Of a stretch of 64,000 bases of DNA, positions 23,068-34,033 are shown in pieces. Origin of the DNA: Silene latifolia (taxonomy: Eukaryota; Streptophyta; Magnoliopsida; Caryophyllales; Caryophyllaceae). The position numbers and the translations under genes were made by a program. The DNA lies in the NCBI RefSeq assembly GCF_048544455.1, contig NC_133538.1, forward strand, positions 6,416,658-6,480,657, given 5' to 3'. Within the stretch, counting starts at the first letter, position 1; each line of letters opens with the position of its first letter. The notes under the pieces were generated by a model. The model searched no databases. It worked only from the letters and a program-made list of their open reading frames with translations, and was not told the DNA's origin.

Positions 23068-24412
23068 TGATACGTGCATTTTATATAGTCTTTTTAGCCT
23101 ATTTTATGCACGTATTTCTATGCTTTTATCGTAGTCTATTGCTACGAAATGCCCGAATATGCTACTTTGGTGTATTTTGTCTTAATTACAGGAATGGAAC
23201 ATAAAGTAGTGAAATCAAGCCATTTACCGTCTGTTTTGCATGCATTTGGAGGAAGAGTAGATTTGGAGCGGGAATTATAGCTGTCTTGGGATGCGTGAAG
23301 GTGTTTCGGGAGCTAAAAGGACAAGTCAAAGCCAAACTAACGAGAATTATGAGCTGCTGAAGTCAAGATCCACTCGATCGAGTGCTTAACTAGTCGATCG
23401 AGTGGTTTAGGATTCAATAATCAGTCGATCGAGTAGTTTATTCATTCGATCGACCAGTTCCTTATATGCCTTTACTCGATCGAGTGAATTAGTTGGTCGA
23501 TCGAGCGGTTTAAGGTCGGGTTTGCTCGATCGAGTGGTTTTATTCCACTCGATCAAGTGGATTTTGCTACGGTGGGCTTTTTAGGTTTAATTCCGTCATT
23601 AGGTTTAGCTAATCCTATTTTCTTATAAATAGGAAGTCAAGATGTCATTATAAACTCTCTCACACACTTTTACTTCGTTCCCTTTCTCTCGGTTCGAATA
23701 TACTCACATCAAGTACTTTGTTCTTAATTTCCGGATCAATAATTGAGTATTAATTCTTTCTCTTTATTTTCCTCTTTAATTATTATATGTTTATTGTTCT
23801 TCCTTTATTTCTCGTTTCCCCCTTATTTATGTATAGCTAATCCCGTAGTATGTTAGGATTAGGGAAGCCGTGGTAGCATGTTTTAATTGACTTGAGTAGA
23901 TTAGCCTTGCGATAAGAATTGTATTAGGCAATTTAATTGTTATCCGGTCGAATGAATGCATGCAGGAGACCAATAAATTTAGTTAACCCTGACCTGGATC
24001 AAAAGATTGGAAGGGAAGGCTTGCTTAATTACAATAGGGTATTGTAGTGAGGACGAAAGTTAAGCTATTTACGCTCTAGGGCGGTTTAAGGACCGAAAGG
24101 TGACGACCATAGCTCTTCTTATCAATAGTCTAATCGCCTTAGTATTTCCGATAGTATAGCTACCACGGTGGACCGACTCCTAGCATATTTTCTTTCTCTT
24201 ATTGTTAATTTCTTTTATCCCTTTTCTCTTGCCTTTAGCCTCAGTAGTTCAGTTAGTCCAATTCAATCAAAACCCCCATTTCTGACACCCAGCGGACTAA
24301 ATTAAACAGATAGATAGCAACTTAGCCTCCCTGTGGAGATCGACCCTACTTACCGCTGACTTCTGTTGGTAGTAACTTAGGTTTTTATTTTTGGTACAAA
24401 ACGACAGTATCA
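23068..24412 (+). mobile_element. 5' LTR of Gypsy-B
   Basis: TGATACGTGCAT...CAGTATCA, 1345 bp. A perfect 10-bp inverted repeat (ATACGTGCAT with ATGCACGTAT) lies at the very start. A palindrome cluster (23371-23560) is followed by a TATA box (ttataaatagg, about 23633-23643). Confidence 0.92.
23371..23560. repeat. CACTCGATCGAGTG palindrome cluster, Gypsy-B 5' LTR
   Basis: About eight copies of NNTCGATCGANN, most as (C)ACTCGATCGAGT(G), lie in 190 bp and end about 75 bp before the TATA box. The last copy is mutated (cactcgatcaagtgg), whereas the 3' LTR keeps the intact palindrome. Confidence 0.92.
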
Positions 24413-24417
24413 AATTT

Positions 24418-24435
24418 TGGCGCCGTTGCCGGAGA
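24418..24435 (+). other. Gypsy-B primer binding site (Asp tRNA)
   Basis: TGGCGCCGTTGCCGG begins five bases after the LTR. It is complementary to the 3' end of plant Asp tRNA, the primer typical of Athila/Tat elements. The same site occurs in Gypsy-A (34392) and Gypsy-E (49683). Confidence 0.85.
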
Positions 24436-24618
24436 GGCGACGCTTTTTATCTATTTTATTTTGTTTGTCTTTCCGCCTCAAGGGAAGACTAAGTACCTTG
24501 AGGCCGTTCTTATCTTTTTCTTTAGTGTTGTTTTGATAGGCCTACAGGTTTATTAAACAGGCTACTGAGGGAGATTATTGAAGGGAAGGCTTGAGTACCT
24601 CCGATCCCTCTTGCCAAG

Positions 24619-24867
24619 ATGACATCTGCCTCCCGACTAATTGCTCAGTTTGAAGCCCAAGCTGAAAGACCTGCTAGTTGGGAAAGGAAGAAATCTTGGG
24701 GATGTGGTACTGCTGAGCACAATGCAGCTGTAGTTGTGCCGCCACATCCACCCTATCAATGGCCACCGCAACGAGATCCTCCCGATATGCAAGAAGAAGA
24801 ATTCGCGGAGCTGAAATCTTTAATGGAGACAATTGCATCTCAAATGCAAGCTCAAAGAAGATTATGA
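24619..24867 (+). pseudogene. Gypsy-B short ORF 1 (possible gag remnant)
   Basis: 82 codons with ATG. The C-terminal half (EEEFAELKSLMETIASQMQAQ) looks like a short amphipathic helix, reminiscent of the coiled segment after the gag knuckle in Gypsy-A and -D (EFVELKNLL...). There is no capsid or zinc knuckle. Its position right after the primer site fits a decayed gag start. Similarity to a known family is not established. Confidence 0.35.
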
Positions 24868-25053
24868 TAGACAACACTTCTCGCGAGTTGATAAGCTTGG
24901 GTCTCGTAGTTGCTCGCTTAGCGGTGAGATGGAGATAGAAGAGATCGCGAGTCGACATATTCAATGGTGACGCTTGTATCACAAATGCAAGAGAGCAATA
25001 AAAATATGGACGCTCGGTTCCTTTAAGCTCGAAACGACATTGCTCGCTTAGCA

Positions 25054-25473
25054 GTGAGATGCAAGAAGAAGAGGTATACCTTCTTTGAGAGCGGTTTTTC
25101 CTCTGAGGAAACCGTGTTGCCCAATGCTGAAGATGACCTCTATGACTCCGACGACGAGTTTCTATCACATTTCACTAGCTTACGCGAAGATTTCAGCCCT
25201 GTACAGGAGGAATCACTCGATCGAGTGACTGATATTAGTCGATTGAGTGATTTTCCAGGAGGAAGTGCTCGATCGAGTGATATTTCCACTCGATCGAGTG
25301 GAATTCAGGAGGAAGTTGGTCGATCGAGTGAGTATTTTGCTCGATCGACTGAATTGGCCATGGGGAGCTTTGATTCGTCACTTGGGTTCACTTTGAATGA
25401 CGATTTTGACGATGATGACGACTACGGTGAATCTCCCTTATCCAAGGCTGAGACGGATACACTTGAAGTTTAG
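25054..25473 (+). CDS. Gypsy-B acidic ORF 2, encodes a palindrome array
   Basis: 139 codons. Residues about 53-100 are translated TCGATCGA palindromes (RSSD, TRSSG, GRSSE, ARSTE repeats). The C-terminus is strongly acidic (DDFDDDDDYGES). No known domain is recognised. It may be a reduced internal frame of the ancestral gag-pol, or non-coding sequence that stays open by chance. A tgctcgcttagc motif upstream is duplicated (24912 and 25041). Confidence 0.35.
   Translation: MRCKKKRYTFFESGFSSEETVLPNAEDDLYDSDDEFLSHFTSLREDFSPVQEESLDRVTDISRLSDFPGGSARSSDISTRSSGIQEEVGRSSEYFARSTELAMGSFDSSLGFTLNDDFDDDDDYGESPLSKAETDTLEV
25213..25352. repeat. TCGATCGA palindrome cluster inside Gypsy-B ORF 2
   Basis: Six units in 140 bp, with arms like those of the Gypsy-B LTR (cactcgatcgagtg). 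One unit has decayed to gtcgattgag. Confidence 0.9.
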
Positions 25474-25640
25474 ATTTATGGGTCTGAATTCCACCGAGGG
25501 CGACGAAAAGGACAAATGAGCCAGTAATTGCTCCTAGCACGGAAGAGGTAATAAACTCTTTTATCTACGATTCCGTCATTGAGAGAGACCAACCTGAGGT
25601 AGTAAACGATAATTTAATTATTGTTTGTTTTAATAGTATA

Positions 25641-25964
25641 TTGCCTCGTTTGACTCGTGCTATCTCTTTTAATGTTATACCCTCTCACATGTGGACGCGT
25701 AAAATAACGATTTTTCACCGTTCTCATCATTTCCAAACTGTTAATCTGAGATGGAGCCCTAGATTATCGTTAATTGCTCCCGCGCTCCTATATTTTGTGG
25801 ATAAATTTAGGAGCGCTCATAGGAAATTTGTACGACTTAAAAAGTTAAACATTTTTATTTCCTATTTTGCTATTCCACTTTGGTGCTACTTATGCTTTTT
25901 TGTAGCACATGCGCAGATGTATGATTTAATGTCGCGCTTTGAGCTTTTTGATTATGACTATTAG
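25641..25964 (+). CDS. Gypsy-B ORF 3, small basic/hydrophobic protein, unknown
   Basis: 107 codons. The N-terminal part is basic. A hydrophobic stretch near residues 75-95 (IFISYFAIPLWCYLCFFVA) is followed by AQMYDLMSRFE. The layout and the last residues recall the C-terminus of the Gypsy-E ORF (LCLFGACSQAFDLLLRAL). The first codon is probably TTG, so a true start is uncertain. I do not recognise a function. Confidence 0.35.
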   Translation: MPRLTRAISFNVIPSHMWTRKITIFHRSHHFQTVNLRWSPRLSLIAPALLYFVDKFRSAHRKFVRLKKLNIFISYFAIPLWCYLCFFVAHAQMYDLMSRFELFDYDY

Positions 25965-26160
25965 AGAGGCTCGAAGAAAGAAGGTCGAGCCGGGACTGAT
26001 CGAAGCTAGCGCTACCCGGGAGGCAACCCGACAATTTTATTCTGCATTTTATTTCATTTAAGTTGTAATAAATGGTTTTTACACCATAGACGGTCTCGCT
26101 TAAGCTTGTTTTTGTTAGTTGCGGGCTGTTTTTATTGCGTTTTGCAGAATTACACCGGGA

Positions 26161-26338
26161 TCACTCGATCGAGTAGTCATTCTACTCGATCGAGCACTTT
26201 TGTTGATGAATTCACTCGATCGAGTGATTAATCTACTCGATCGACCACCTGTAGGATGAGAAACCACTCGATCGACCTAAATTCCATTCGATCGAAAGCG
26301 CTTTTGAGCGCCCATTCTACTCGATCGTACACTATTCC
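26161..26338. repeat. TCGATCGA palindrome cluster, Gypsy-B 3' region
   Basis: Seven or eight units, mostly (C)ACTCGATCGAGT or -GACC variants, lie between ORF 3 and the 3' LTR. No TATA box follows closely. Confidence 0.88.
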
Positions 26339-28003
26339 TCTTAACCGAGTATTGTTGACTTGGATTAGCTTCCCAAACGGTTTTCCGGGCCTTTAGCAAC
26401 CTCCCATGTTCATGGTCGGTTTGGGGAGGTCCCCTTATTCGCGCATTTTGTGAGTTTTTCCGTATTTACTCCTTTCCTCCTTTAGTTTGCATTTCCTTCC
26501 CATGTTTTAGTACAATGGGGGCATTGTACGGTTTGGTTTGGGGAGGTTATGCATCCATATCTGTGTCTGCATTTTGTTTTCATTGCATTTCAGTTATCAC
26601 GTTTAATTTATGTTTGCATTGTTGTTTATTTTTGTTAAATATTCAAAATTTCCATAAAAATTAAAAAAAATTGTTAAAATTCAAAAATTTCACGTTTATT
26701 TTAGCATATAGGTTGAGTCGGAACGGTAGATTTCAATGATGAAATTGCACTGCAATTGTCTTTTTGCTTAAGCCTTGCATTATACTATTATTCTTTTAGC
26801 TTTGTCTTATTGCATAATCTACGAGTTAATGTTTAATTTAGTCAACGAATAGACTTGACCCCAAATTTTGGCAACCTACTTATAATTTCTAAGATTTAGA
26901 GCCTTATAATCGGTGTCATTTATGACCAGTTTCATGTAGGATTGTGAGTAGTATACTCCTTGCATAGCATGTTCATTAATTTGCACGTATATGAAATTCA
27001 ATTGCTTTTTGCCGTCATACATTCGGGTTAGTGGTTGGTGTCACATGCAGGGAGGTGCTTACAATTTTCCTTTCTTTCATTTTTACCCATTTAACTCCAC
27101 ATTAGCCAAATTTGCCTGTTGACCCTTAGCTACATTCCAAATTTAGCCTGCCTTGTCAAGCTAGTTTAGGTTGTTCTGCGGTATATTGTCTATTGTATCA
27201 AGTTTGGCTTATATCTATTGTTTTGGAGTTGGTATTTATGAAGAAAAGGAGGAAAATAGAAAAAAAAAAGAGTTGAAAAAAAAAACGTGAAAAAGAAAGA
27301 AAAAAAAAGAGAAAAAAAAATTCGAAAAAAAAAGAAAGAAACCGAAAGAAAATAGAAAAAGAAAAGAAAGTTCGAAAAAAAAAAAGAATAGTTTGTATTG
27401 TTGTCGGTTTCACTCCTATGCTTTATCTATATCATTTGAGGAGTGTTTTCAGTTTGGTTTAGTGAGATTTCATGCCAAATGAAGGGCATGTGCTTAATTC
27501 ATAATTGAGTTGGAAATGGATGTTGATATATGGTTTTGTTTAGGTACTAGCTTGATCACCTATACCTCCACATTCCCATAAATGTTTTGCCTTTTCTTAC
27601 CCATTGCCTCACTTTACCATATTTTTGTAAGCCCTCGGCTGTGACATGACCTTGTTTGGTTGGAATGTGTGTACGGTAACTAGAATTGTCTATCATATTA
27701 GTTGCATGCATGTTTATGTGGGTCGTAGTCTAGGTGAGCGACTATTTTTCTCTCTCTCTTACATCCATATGCTTACCCTTTGCTTCATGAGGGAAGAGTG
27801 ACCCGTGAGAGTCCATTGTTAAAGGTCTTGCAAGGTCGATTTATTGACTTTATTATAAACATCCTATAACTCGTTTACATTTGACTGTCTTGCTATAAGT
27901 GTTAGTTCGCTTGCATTAAATTGGCTTAAGTGGGCATTCGTAGCTAGCTTTGAGTTATATTTTTCCGTTCCATTAGTTGCATTTTAGTTTACTCGGGGAC
28001 GAG
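26339..28003 (+). other. Gypsy-B 3' untranslated region
   Basis: No gene. It contains a G/A-only-rich tract at 27238-27395 (long runs of A with scattered G), which makes a Phe-rich frame on the other strand that is clearly fortuitous. Confidence 0.7.
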
Positions 28004-28026
28004 TAAAGGTTTGGTTTGGGGAGATT
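28004..28026 (+). other. Gypsy-B polypurine tract region
   Basis: aaaggtttggtttggggaga lies immediately before the 3' LTR. A near-identical stretch precedes the Gypsy-D/E LTRs (ggttcggtttggggatatt). Confidence 0.75.
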
Positions 28027-29376
28027 TGATACGTGCATTTTATATAGTCTTTTTAGCCTATTTTATGCACGTATTTCTATGCTTTTATCGTAGTCTATTG
28101 CTACGAAATGCCCGAATATGCTACTTTGGTGTATTTTGTCTTAATTACAGGAAAGGACCATAAAGTAGTGAAATCAAGCCATTTACCGTCTGTTTTGCAT
28201 GCATTTGGAGGAAGAGTGGATTTGGAGCGGGAATTATAGCTGTCTTGGGATGCGTGAAGGTGTTTCGGGAGCTAAAAGGACAAGTCAAAGTCAAACTAAT
28301 GAGAATTATGAGTCATTGAAGTCAAGATCCACTCGATCGAGTGCTTAACTAGTCGATCGAGTGGTTTAGGATTCAATAATCGATCGATCGAGTAGTTTAT
28401 TCATTCGATCGACCAGTTCCTTATATGCCTTTACTCGATCGAGTGAATTAGTTGGTCGATCGAGCGGTTTCTCGCGGTTTGCTCGATCGAGTGGTTTTAT
28501 TCCACTCGATCGAGTGGATTTTGCTACGGGCTGGGCTTTTTAGGTTTAATTCCGTCATTAGGTTTAGCTAATCCTATTTTCTTATAAATAGGAAGTCAGT
28601 ATGTCATTATAAACTCTCTCACACACTTTTACTTCGTTCCCTTTATCTCTGGTTCGAATATACTGCTACTATTACTTTGTTCTTAATTTCCGGATCAATA
28701 ATTCAGTATTAATTCTTTCTCTTTCTTTTCCTCTTTAATTATTATTTATGTTTATTGTTCTTCCTTTATTTCTCGTTTCCCCCTTATTTATGTCTAGCTA
28801 ATCCCGTAGTATGTTAGGATTAGGGAAGCCGTGGTAGCATGTTTTAATTGACTTGAGTAGATTAGCCTTGCGATAAGAATTGTATTAGGCAATTTAATTG
28901 TTATCCGGTCGAATGAATGCATGCAGGAGACCAATAAATTTAGTTAACCCCGACCTGGATCGAAAGATTGGAAGGGAAGGCTTGCTTAATTACAATAGGG
29001 TATTGTAGTGAGGACGAAAGTTAAGCTATTTACGCTCTAGGGCGGTTTAAGGACCGAAAGGTGACGACCATAGCTCTTCTTATCAATAGTCTAATCGCCT
29101 TAGTATTTCCGATAGTATAGCTACCACGGTGGACCGACTCCTAGCATATTTTCTTTCTCTTATTGTTAATTTCTTTTATCCCTTTTCTCTTGCCTTTAGC
29201 CTCAGTAGTTCAGTTAGTGCAATTCAATCAAAACCCCCATTTCTGTGACACCCTGACAGACCAAATTAAACAGATAGATAGCAACTTAGCCTCCCTGTGG
29301 AGATCGACCCTACTTACCGCTGACTTCTGTTGGTAGTAACTTAGGTTTTTATTTTTAGTACAAAACGACAGTATCA
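28027..29376 (+). mobile_element. 3' LTR of Gypsy-B
   Basis: 1350 bp, almost the same as 23068-24412, with the palindrome cluster at 28330-28520 and TATA box at about 28582-28592. Differences are few substitutions and small indels. Confidence 0.92.
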
Positions 29377-29381
29377 ACTTC

Positions 29382-31954
29382 TAAAGCAGGTAGCCCCATA
29401 TTTTTTTTTTGAGAAGCTTAAGAATGTTAAAGCTGCTCTTAAGAAATTGCACCAGTCTCATTTCAGTGGTATCTCAGAGAAAGTAAAAACTGCTAGGCAA
29501 AAGCTCAGGGAAGTTTAGGCACACTTGCTTACTGATCCTTTCTCCTCTTCTCTCATTCTTGAGGAAAAACTTGCTGTTAAAGAATTTACTCGTCTCAAAT
29601 CAATTGAGCTCTCTATCCTTCAACAAAGAGCAAAGATTGCTCACTTACAACAGACTGATACTAATTCCAAGTATTTCTTTGCAAAAATTGCTGAAAGAAG
29701 ACATCAACAATTTATTGGGTCCATTAAGGACAAAAATGGGGTTATCTATTCTGGTCAGGAAGGAGTCACTCATGCTTTTCAAGACTATTACTCTGATCTC
29801 CTTGGTTCTAATCAACCAGTCTCTGTCCTGGATGCTGAATTGTTAAGACAAGATGGATGTGTTATGCCCACTGACCACATCAATCTTCTCAGGGACATTA
29901 CTCAGCTGGAAATTAAGGAAGCAGTATTCAGTATTGATTCAAACAGTAGCCCAGGGGTTGATGGGTTTTCTTCAGGCTTTTTTAAGTCTGCCTGGTCTAT
30001 TATTGCAAAGGATTTTTATGCTGCAGTCCTTAGTTTTTTCAGAATTGGTCATATGGCAAAGCAAGCAAATGCTACTCTTCTTTCTCTAATTCCAAAGAAG
30101 CAAGTCCCTGAATCAGTTTTGGACTACAGGCCAATTTCTTGTTGCACGTTTTCTCAAAAATCGTTAGTAAAATCTTGGCAAATAGAATCCAACATGTTTT
30201 ACCCTCTATTGTTGGCAATGAGCAGGCTGCTTTTGTGAAAGGGAGAAGTATTTTTGAAAACATCATGCTTTCTCAGGCTCTTGTTCAAGGTTACAATAGG
30301 AGGAATATTTCTCCCAGATGCTTAATAAAGGTGGATATTAGAAAAGCTTTTGACACTCTCCAATGGGATTTTATCTCTCAAATGCTCCAGGTTTTAGGTT
30401 TCCCTCCTTTATTTTCTAAGTGGATTATGGGTTGCATATCTAATACCTGGTACTCTTTTAAGATAAATGGCAATATCTCTGGGTTTTTCCCTGGTAAAAG
30501 TGGTATAAGGCAGGGAGATCCTCTTTCTCCTTACCTTTTTGTCCTAAGCATGGAAATACTCTCAAGGTTTCTCAGAAGGATTTGCACTAAACCTCAGGTC
30601 TCCTACCATCCAAAATGTAGTAGACTCAATCTCACTCATTTGATCTTTGCAGATGATTTGATGATTTTTGTAAGGGGAGATGTGCCTTCTGTTAATGCTG
30701 TTAAAACAGCTCTATCTGAGTTTGCTCTTTTCTCAGGATTGCATGCTAATATTGATAAAACTAATATCTACTTTGGTGGAGTTGCTCCTTCTATAATGAA
30801 TGAGATTATGGAAGCTACTGGTTTTTCCCTAGGAGAATTTCCATTCAGATATCTTGGGCTTCCTCTAGCTACCTCAAAGCTTAAACTGTCTATGTATGAT
30901 TCTTTAATTACTAAAATTCAGAAATGCATTCACCACTGGTCTTCTCATGCTCTTTCCTATGCTGGTAGGGTTCAGCTCCTAAATTCTGTGCTTTTTGGGT
31001 TGGACAATTACTGGTGTTCCAGTCTTCTTCTTCCAAAGGAGGTCATTCATCATATTAATAAAATCAGTAAGGATTTCTTTTGGAATATTCCTGCGGGTAC
31101 TAGAAGACTAGTGTTCAAAAGTTGGTCTGCTATTTGTACTCCTTGGACCTATGGTGGCTTCAATATTAAGGATCTTCTCTCCTGGAATCAAGCCTTGTTA
31201 CTGAAATGGGTTTGGAAGCTTTCCCTTCCTGCTACTGGCTTGTGGGCTCTCTGGATCAAGACCTATGTCCTGAAACAGGATTCTATTTGGACAGTCATCA
31301 GTAAAGATCAATTCCCTTCTTGTTTCAGAGATGTTCTCAAAATCAGGGACCTCTTTATCACTCTCACAGGGTTTGTCCAGCAAGCTCAGCTCCAGATTAA
31401 TGCTTGGTGTGCTGGTTCCCATATTCCTGCTCATCTTCCCTACTTGTTCTTTAGACAGCTTACTCCTGTTGGGGACTGGGCTATTAGTCTCACCTACTCA
31501 GGGATTCTGCCAAGTCATAAAATTATTGCTTCTATGGCAGTTCAAGGGCAGCTTGCTACTGTGGATAATCTTCAAAGAAGAGGTTTCTCCCTTGCAAATA
31601 GATGTTGTCTGTGTGAGTGCCATGAGGAGGACCATGCTCATCTCTTCTTCTCTTGTCCTTTTTCTAATCATCTTTGGTCGTCATCCCTTCAAAGGGATGC
31701 ATATTATCGACTTCGCTTTATCCTTGCATCAAGAACTTTCTCTTCAGGGTTCTATGCCAACTTGGAGGAAGCATTGGTATCTCATCTCCATTGCTGCTGT
31801 GGTACATTCTATATGGACTGAACGAAATCGTAGGATTTTTGCGCAAGAGAGGCTCTCCTACTCTGCTCTGCTCAGCAAGCTTATGTTCCAGATAGCAGTT
31901 CGTATGCATATGCGCCATTCTGAGCTTTTTATAGCTAGTGTTCAGGCTGATTAA
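29382..31954 (+). pseudogene. LINE-B ORF2, reverse transcriptase and C-terminal zinc finger
   Basis: This continues ORF2 after Gypsy-B. One stop (TAG near 29517) precedes a long frame with the region before the palm (SSPGVDGFSSGFFK, LIPKKQVPE). A one-base shift near 30145 moves reading to the frame with KVDIRKAFDTLQWDF, GIRQGDPLSPYLF, HLIFADDLMIF (catalytic, about 30637-30670) and the zf-RVT finger (CCLCECHEEDHAHLFFSC, about 31603-31656). A second shift near 31690 returns to the frame that ends at 31954 (IWTERNRRIF). All catalytic residues are present. Only a few small lesions separate it from an intact gene. Confidence 0.9.
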
Positions 31955-32075
31955 AGGTTTTTTCCTTTAGTTTTGTAATCCTTTAGTGGATAGTTTTGCA
32001 AATTGTAATTTCTTTTCTTCTTAAGAAATGAAATGATAACTTTTTTGCAAAAAAAAAAAAATCATAAAAACATGT

Positions 32076-32749
32076 GAAAAATTATATACATTAACTTTTC
32101 AATTTTAGATCTGAAAAAGGTAATAAAATGCAACATATGATGTTTTTATTTAGTCATAGAGTATGTTTTATTAATTTTTTTTTTCATTAATTAAGTCACT
32201 ATTCATGCCATTTTTCTTCAAAAATCCATAAATCATGCAAAAAAGACTTCACTATAGCCCATTATTTTACACACATCTTGTAAAATTTCATGTGACAACA
32301 TACTAAATTTCTATGACCAGATTCGAAATTTATCTCATATTAACCTATTTTTCACCTAAATCCGAATTTAATAATGAAAAATCCATTTTTCGAGCATAAC
32401 AAGTCCCAAAATTATGAAATTTTACAGGTTATCTCAAAATAATATATGTGACAACATATCCAAAAATCACTGGAAAATTCGAAGTATAGCTAATTTTAGA
32501 CCGAAAATGACATTTTTACTCATAAAATCATATTTAAATGTCATTATTGTATAATATGAACAATAAAAAATCCGTAAATTAACCAAAATATCCTAAAACA
32601 TTTTCGGACCAGAAATTTTAACATGCATGAATTAATTTCGTGATATATCATAATAACACAAATTTTACAAGTTTTATATGTTAATCTTTATAATTCGGAA
32701 AAACTTTTAACCGATTTGCATGCAAACAACCTTGGCTCATGATACCAAT
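32076..32749 (-). other. Copia-B leader, LTR-proximal part, with primer site
   Basis: A/T-rich untranslated sequence. On the minus strand TTGGTATCATGAGCC (about 32733-32748) follows the LTR end; it is the Met-tRNA primer site with one extra T compared with the usual TGGTATCAGAGCC. That base may weaken priming or be a later mutation. Confidence 0.75.
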
Positions 32750-34028
32750 TGATGGAAAAGTAGATCTATATACTTACATATTCATATATGTTATAAATTA
32801 ATTTGTCATAAAATTAATGATTTATCTTATGCATGCAAACATTAAAACAAAATAAGGAAGAAACATTGTTCTTACATTGTGATTTTCGGTTTAATGGGCA
32901 CAAGAGAGATCACCTTTCTCTCTTGTTCTTGAGCTTTCCCTTTTGGATGAACTAAGACCCAAGTGTAGGATCTCTCCCAAGGATTTATACCCAAAGCTTT
33001 CTCTTAATTAAAATTAATATTATAGATACTATTACAATATTAATCTTGTAGAAAAATGACCCAAAACAATTTGGTTTTTAATCTCCCAAAAACCGGCTGG
33101 GAGAGAATAGGAGAGGAAGTATTTTCTCTTTCTAAAATCTTAATTTTTGATAAGTTAGAATGAATGAATAATGCACACTCATGCATGTAGTGTATATTAA
33201 AAAATATAAGACAAAAACCCTTTGCCTTTTCTTTGGTAAAACCGGGTAGGAGGGAAGAGGAGGGAAGAAAGGAGACCCAATGCATGCTCTTGTTTGCCTT
33301 CACAATGCAAACTAGGGTTGCATGGCTAGGCTATTAGTGAATGATTATGTTTTCCACTAATTTAAACAACACAATTTTAGCCAAAACCTCCCCTTAATTT
33401 CGGTACATACATAAAATGGAATCCATTTTATTTTTGTCAATTTTGTCTTATGTCACATGTCATATGTTACATAAATTAGTTATGTATTTTTAACATATTA
33501 AAAATCAACGTATTAATAAAAATATGTCATATACAAAAATCGACTTAGTAATTCATAATTACTTGTACCAAAATATTTTACCAATTTACAAATCACAATA
33601 AATTGTATTTATAATAATTCATTCAATTTTAATTGTTTCTTTAAACAATAATTTCATCTGACTAATGATACAATTCAAATACTCAGACCGTATCTCATTT
33701 TAATCAATTTCAATGTGATACGTAAATTTTACTTCCAAAATCGTCCGTCAATTTTCAAGTAATTTAATTAACTCGTAACGTTATACGATTAATTAAATGA
33801 TCAATTAAGAGTGTTGCCCTATAGGTATGACCTAGGGGATCAACTGATCACCACCGTCGCACGACAATAATGTCAAACTCTAGTCAGCCAATCATTACCG
33901 ATATATGTTGATCAGTTGACAGTAAAATATTACTTCCCAATTGTATTCTTTATAATGAGACTTAAACATGTGATCATCATGATCAATAGTCGTGATCGTA
34001 TTATTGTCGGAGGACACATATTCCAACA
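32750..34028 (-). mobile_element. 5' LTR of Copia-B
   Basis: 1279 bp, nearly identical to 13357-14636. The block at about 33836-33900 matches the Copia-A LTR. Confidence 0.92.
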
Positions 34029-34033
34029 ATTAG

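Larger units (their letters stand above)
23068..29376 (+). mobile_element. Gypsy-B, LTR element without gag or pol (LARD-like)
   Basis: Complete element: 5' LTR 23068-24412, Asp-tRNA primer site, 3.6 kb internal region, polypurine tract, 3' LTR 28027-29376, and 5-bp target duplication acttc (23063-23067 and 29377-29381). The internal region has only three short frames and no capsid, protease, RT or integrase motif, so it is non-autonomous. The LTRs are nearly identical, and it is the innermost element of the nest and so one of the youngest here. Confidence 0.93.
20216..32060 (+). mobile_element. LINE-B, apparently full-length L1-type LINE, split by Gypsy-B
   Basis: The element has a 5' UTR (20216-20378), ORF1, ORF2, a 3' UTR (31955-32048) with the shared gcaaaa end, and an A tail, bounded by a 15-bp target duplication. 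Without Gypsy-B (23068-29376 plus one 5-bp target copy) it is about 5.5 kb, a usual length for plant L1-type LINEs. It is in the opposite orientation to its host Copia-B. Confidence 0.93.
13357..34028 (-). mobile_element. Copia-B, gag-only Ty1/copia element with nested insertions
   Basis: The element has two LTRs in the same orientation: 13357-14636 is the 3' LTR and 32750-34028 the 5' LTR on the minus strand. It has a 5-bp target duplication attag (13352-13356 and 34029-34033), a primer site, a polypurine tract and one gag gene. LINE-B (20216-32060) lies in its leader, so the element itself is about 8.8 kb. No protease, integrase or RT is present. It is inserted in the Gypsy-A 5' LTR. Confidence 0.93.

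Noticed and set aside
23371..23560. Palindrome arrays as a CRISPR-like array
   Set aside because: Units are short, with variable spacing and A/T-rich spacers that repeat between LTR copies. There are no cas genes, and the setting is a plant retrotransposon LTR.
27198..27413. Phe-rich ORF on the minus strand
   Set aside because: It is only the complement of the A/G-rich tract in Gypsy-B; low complexity with no domain.
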